In this document: piece after piece, positions 44,086 through 44,289 of the stretch
Position numbering within the stretch: position 1 is the stretch's first letter
Layout: each line of letters opens with the position of its first letter
Origin: Trichomonas tenax
Taxonomy: Eukaryota; Parabasalia; Trichomonadida; Trichomonadidae
Length of the DNA stretch: 44,289 bases
Direction: 5' to 3'
Assembly: GCA_023091735.1 (NCBI GenBank)
Contig: JALKBU010000374.1
Span: 1 to 44,289, forward strand
Program-made: the position numbers and the translations under genes
Notes under the pieces: model-generated
What the model saw: the letters and a program-made list of their open reading frames with translations, nothing else
What the model was told of the DNA's origin: nothing
Databases searched by the model: none

Positions 44086-44289
44086 AAAAATTTTCCTTCT
44101 GCGGTGTAGTCCCGCGACCTTCATAACTTTTTATCTGATCAATATTTTTTCGATTTGAAAGCACTTTCATGTACATATTGATAGTTGTCTATCCAGTGGT
44201 GTAAGTGGCACAGTCTATATATCTATCAAATCATTGATTGCATTTCAAATCGTCCAAAAATATACGATTTCCAGCATAAATGTATGCGC
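44086..44289. repeat. Dispersed 204-bp repeat, right copy (runs off window)
   Basis: It is a direct repeat of 39335-39538 at about 94% identity. The minus-strand frame continues YEGRGTTPQKENFSLPKGLF beyond the repeat boundary, so coding sequence may extend differently here. Stops TGA (44233-44231) and TAG (44191-44189) are at the same places as in the left copy. The other end lies outside the window. Confidence 0.85.

Noticed and set aside
1..44289. tRNA, rRNA or CRISPR array
   Set aside because: No T-loop-like GGTTCGAATCC, cloverleaf, rRNA-like block or regularly spaced repeats were seen by eye. A tRNAscan/Infernal run would be decisive.

Overview
This is a nuclear fragment of a compact, very AT-rich eukaryotic genome. 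By eye it best fits a parabasalid flagellate (Trichomonas/Tritrichomonas group). The genes are long, intron-free and GC-richer than the spacers between them. A large beta-helix-like surface protein has a trichomonad-style Cys/Lys/Pro N-terminus. Several start codons are preceded within about 15 nt by a T-rich/TC(A or G)/A-rich initiator-like signal, and decayed mobile-element genes lie between host genes. I saw no canonical trichomonad intron, rRNA, tRNA or CRISPR array. The species assignment is inference.

Layout. 1-8 kb: a PH+AGC (PKB/Akt-like) kinase, a broken PH-like gene with an acidic low-complexity linker (3703-6003), and a nuclear-looking protein with two winged-helix-like units. 8.5-11.2 kb (minus): a type II membrane protein joining an SDR/epimerase-like Rossmann domain to a GT-A glycosyltransferase. 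Its N/T/E-rich tail appears to run on past the stop in other frames. 11.2-15 kb: a gene desert with strong hairpins. 15-23.3 kb (minus): a secreted/surface beta-rich protein, a VPS9-type Rab GEF candidate, and a 1,225-aa coiled-coil DUF4795/QRICH2-like protein. 23.3-25.8 kb: a spacer with a long two-part hairpin. 25.8-30.5 kb: calcineurin B-like EF-hand protein, a patch of decayed Maverick/Polinton-like genes (27.2-29.3 kb), and a PPP1R42-like LRR protein. 30.7-38.5 kb: a 1,405-aa helical protein of unknown function, a membrane-anchored beta-helix surface protein, and cytosolic phenylalanyl-tRNA synthetase beta. 38.5-44.3 kb: a repeat-rich zone with a tyrosine-recombinase C-terminus, decayed ORFs, two 204-bp direct repeats 4.75 kb apart and a MITE-like inverted-repeat unit. 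Inside this zone sits an intact tectonic-family gene.

Functional themes. Three genes (tectonic-like, DUF4795/QRICH2-like, PPP1R42-like) belong to families tied to cilia and flagella, which fits a flagellate. Two others (kinase, calcineurin B) are signalling components, and the VPS9 and SDR-GT proteins are endomembrane. Genes lie on both strands with no sign of operons. The most interesting material is the tectonic homologue, the SDR-GT fusion, the shared dead-on-arrival repeats at the right end, several near-perfect hairpins in non-coding DNA, and an over-represented 9-mer (AAAAGTGAC) seen only between genes.
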